Shown: in pieces, positions 14,623-14,685 of the stretch | How the letters are laid out: the number at the start of each line of letters is the position of its first letter | Numbering within the stretch: the stretch's first letter is position 1 | Origin: an uncultured Verrucomicrobiota bacterium | Lineage (GTDB): Bacteria > Verrucomicrobiota > Verrucomicrobiae > Opitutales > Opitutaceae | Assembly: GCA_946482165.1 (NCBI GenBank) | Contig: CAMLQS010000106.1 | Span: forward strand, 1-14,685 | Direction of reading: 5' to 3' | Length of the DNA: 14,685 nt | The notes under the pieces: model-generated | Database searches by the model: none | Seen by the model: only the letters and a program-made list of their open reading frames with translations | What the model was told of the DNA's origin: nothing | Program-made: the position numbers and the translations under genes

Positions 14623-14685
14623 GCATTTTAGCCCGCTGGAAACAAACGCTATCGCCTGAGCCTATCGAAGAGCGGACCCTGCTCT
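14619..14685 (+). CDS. N-terminal fragment of an unidentified gene
   Basis: An ATGA overlap with the HIT-gene stop opens a frame that stays open for 22 codons to the window edge, beginning MSILARWKQTLSPEPIEER. I do not recognise the product; the visible part is short, has no signal peptide and mixes charged and hydrophobic residues. The first codons (ATT TTA, ACG CTA) are more A/T-rich than is usual in this window. Codons for PEPIEE come from a short sequence resembling a dispersed repeat (14655-14670). The four-base overlap is the main support for its being a real coding start. Confidence 0.55.
   Translation, partial: MSILARWKQTLSPEPIEERTLL
14655..14670 (+). repeat. Copy-like match to a short dispersed repeat
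   Basis: CCTGAGCCTATCGAAG differs by one base from CCTGAGCCTGTCGAAG, a short sequence I recall as scattered in many GC-rich bacterial genomes, which reads as PEPVE or LSLSK depending on frame. It lies inside the first codons of the truncated last gene. Only one copy is visible in this window, so repeat status rests on recall and not on the window itself. Confidence 0.3.

Overview
The window is a stretch of GC-rich chromosome (about two thirds G+C by eye) from a Gram-negative-type bacterium. A Kdo transferase implies lipopolysaccharide, and signal peptides on a phosphodiester glycosidase and an M16 peptidase imply export. A membrane exosortase and a Cys-less SNF2-type helicase fit a member of the Verrucomicrobiota, plausibly Opitutaceae. 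That placement is inference from gene content and sequence flavour; there is no rRNA or other decisive marker. I see no tRNA, rRNA, CRISPR array, transposase, integrase or phage gene, and no gene-free stretch longer than about 205 bases.

Layout. Positions 1-1216 (-) hold most of dihydrolipoyl dehydrogenase (lpdA), cut by the window edge at its C-terminus. A small YvlD/phage-holin-IV-type membrane protein lies at 1340-1816 (-). It is divergent from a DeoR-family regulator at 1910-2680 (+), followed 17 bases later by a secreted phosphodiester glycosidase at 2698-3519 (+). The 93-base divergent gap carries a strong inverted repeat that looks like an operator. A waaA (7642-6341, -) and SNF2 helicase (6294-3535, -) pair converges on the glycosidase with only 15 bases between stop codons. 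A PqqL-like zinc peptidase (7769-10639, +) is divergent from waaA. A second minus-strand run follows: fabF (13933-12608), a DUF2238/YjdF membrane protein (12465-11806) and an exosortase (11770-10736). A HIT-family nucleotide-binding protein (14137-14622, +) is divergent from fabF and overlaps the start of an unidentified gene (14619 on) by four bases.

How the parts may work together. Most of the window reads as housekeeping plus envelope biology: Kdo addition to lipid A, fatty-acid elongation, a periplasmic peptidase, a secreted glycosidase and protein sorting at the inner membrane. The most suggestive linkages are (i) exosortase plus the VanZ-like-patterned DUF2238 protein, separated by 35 bases, with no sorting substrate in view, and (ii) DeoR regulator plus glycosidase with the upstream dyad. 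I did not find clear evidence for a wholly new multi-gene system. Nearly all starts lack a Shine-Dalgarno sequence, which is itself a reproducible property of the window. Very long antisense reading frames (up to 1410 codons, most of that one being the real peptidase gene) are by-products of the base composition.
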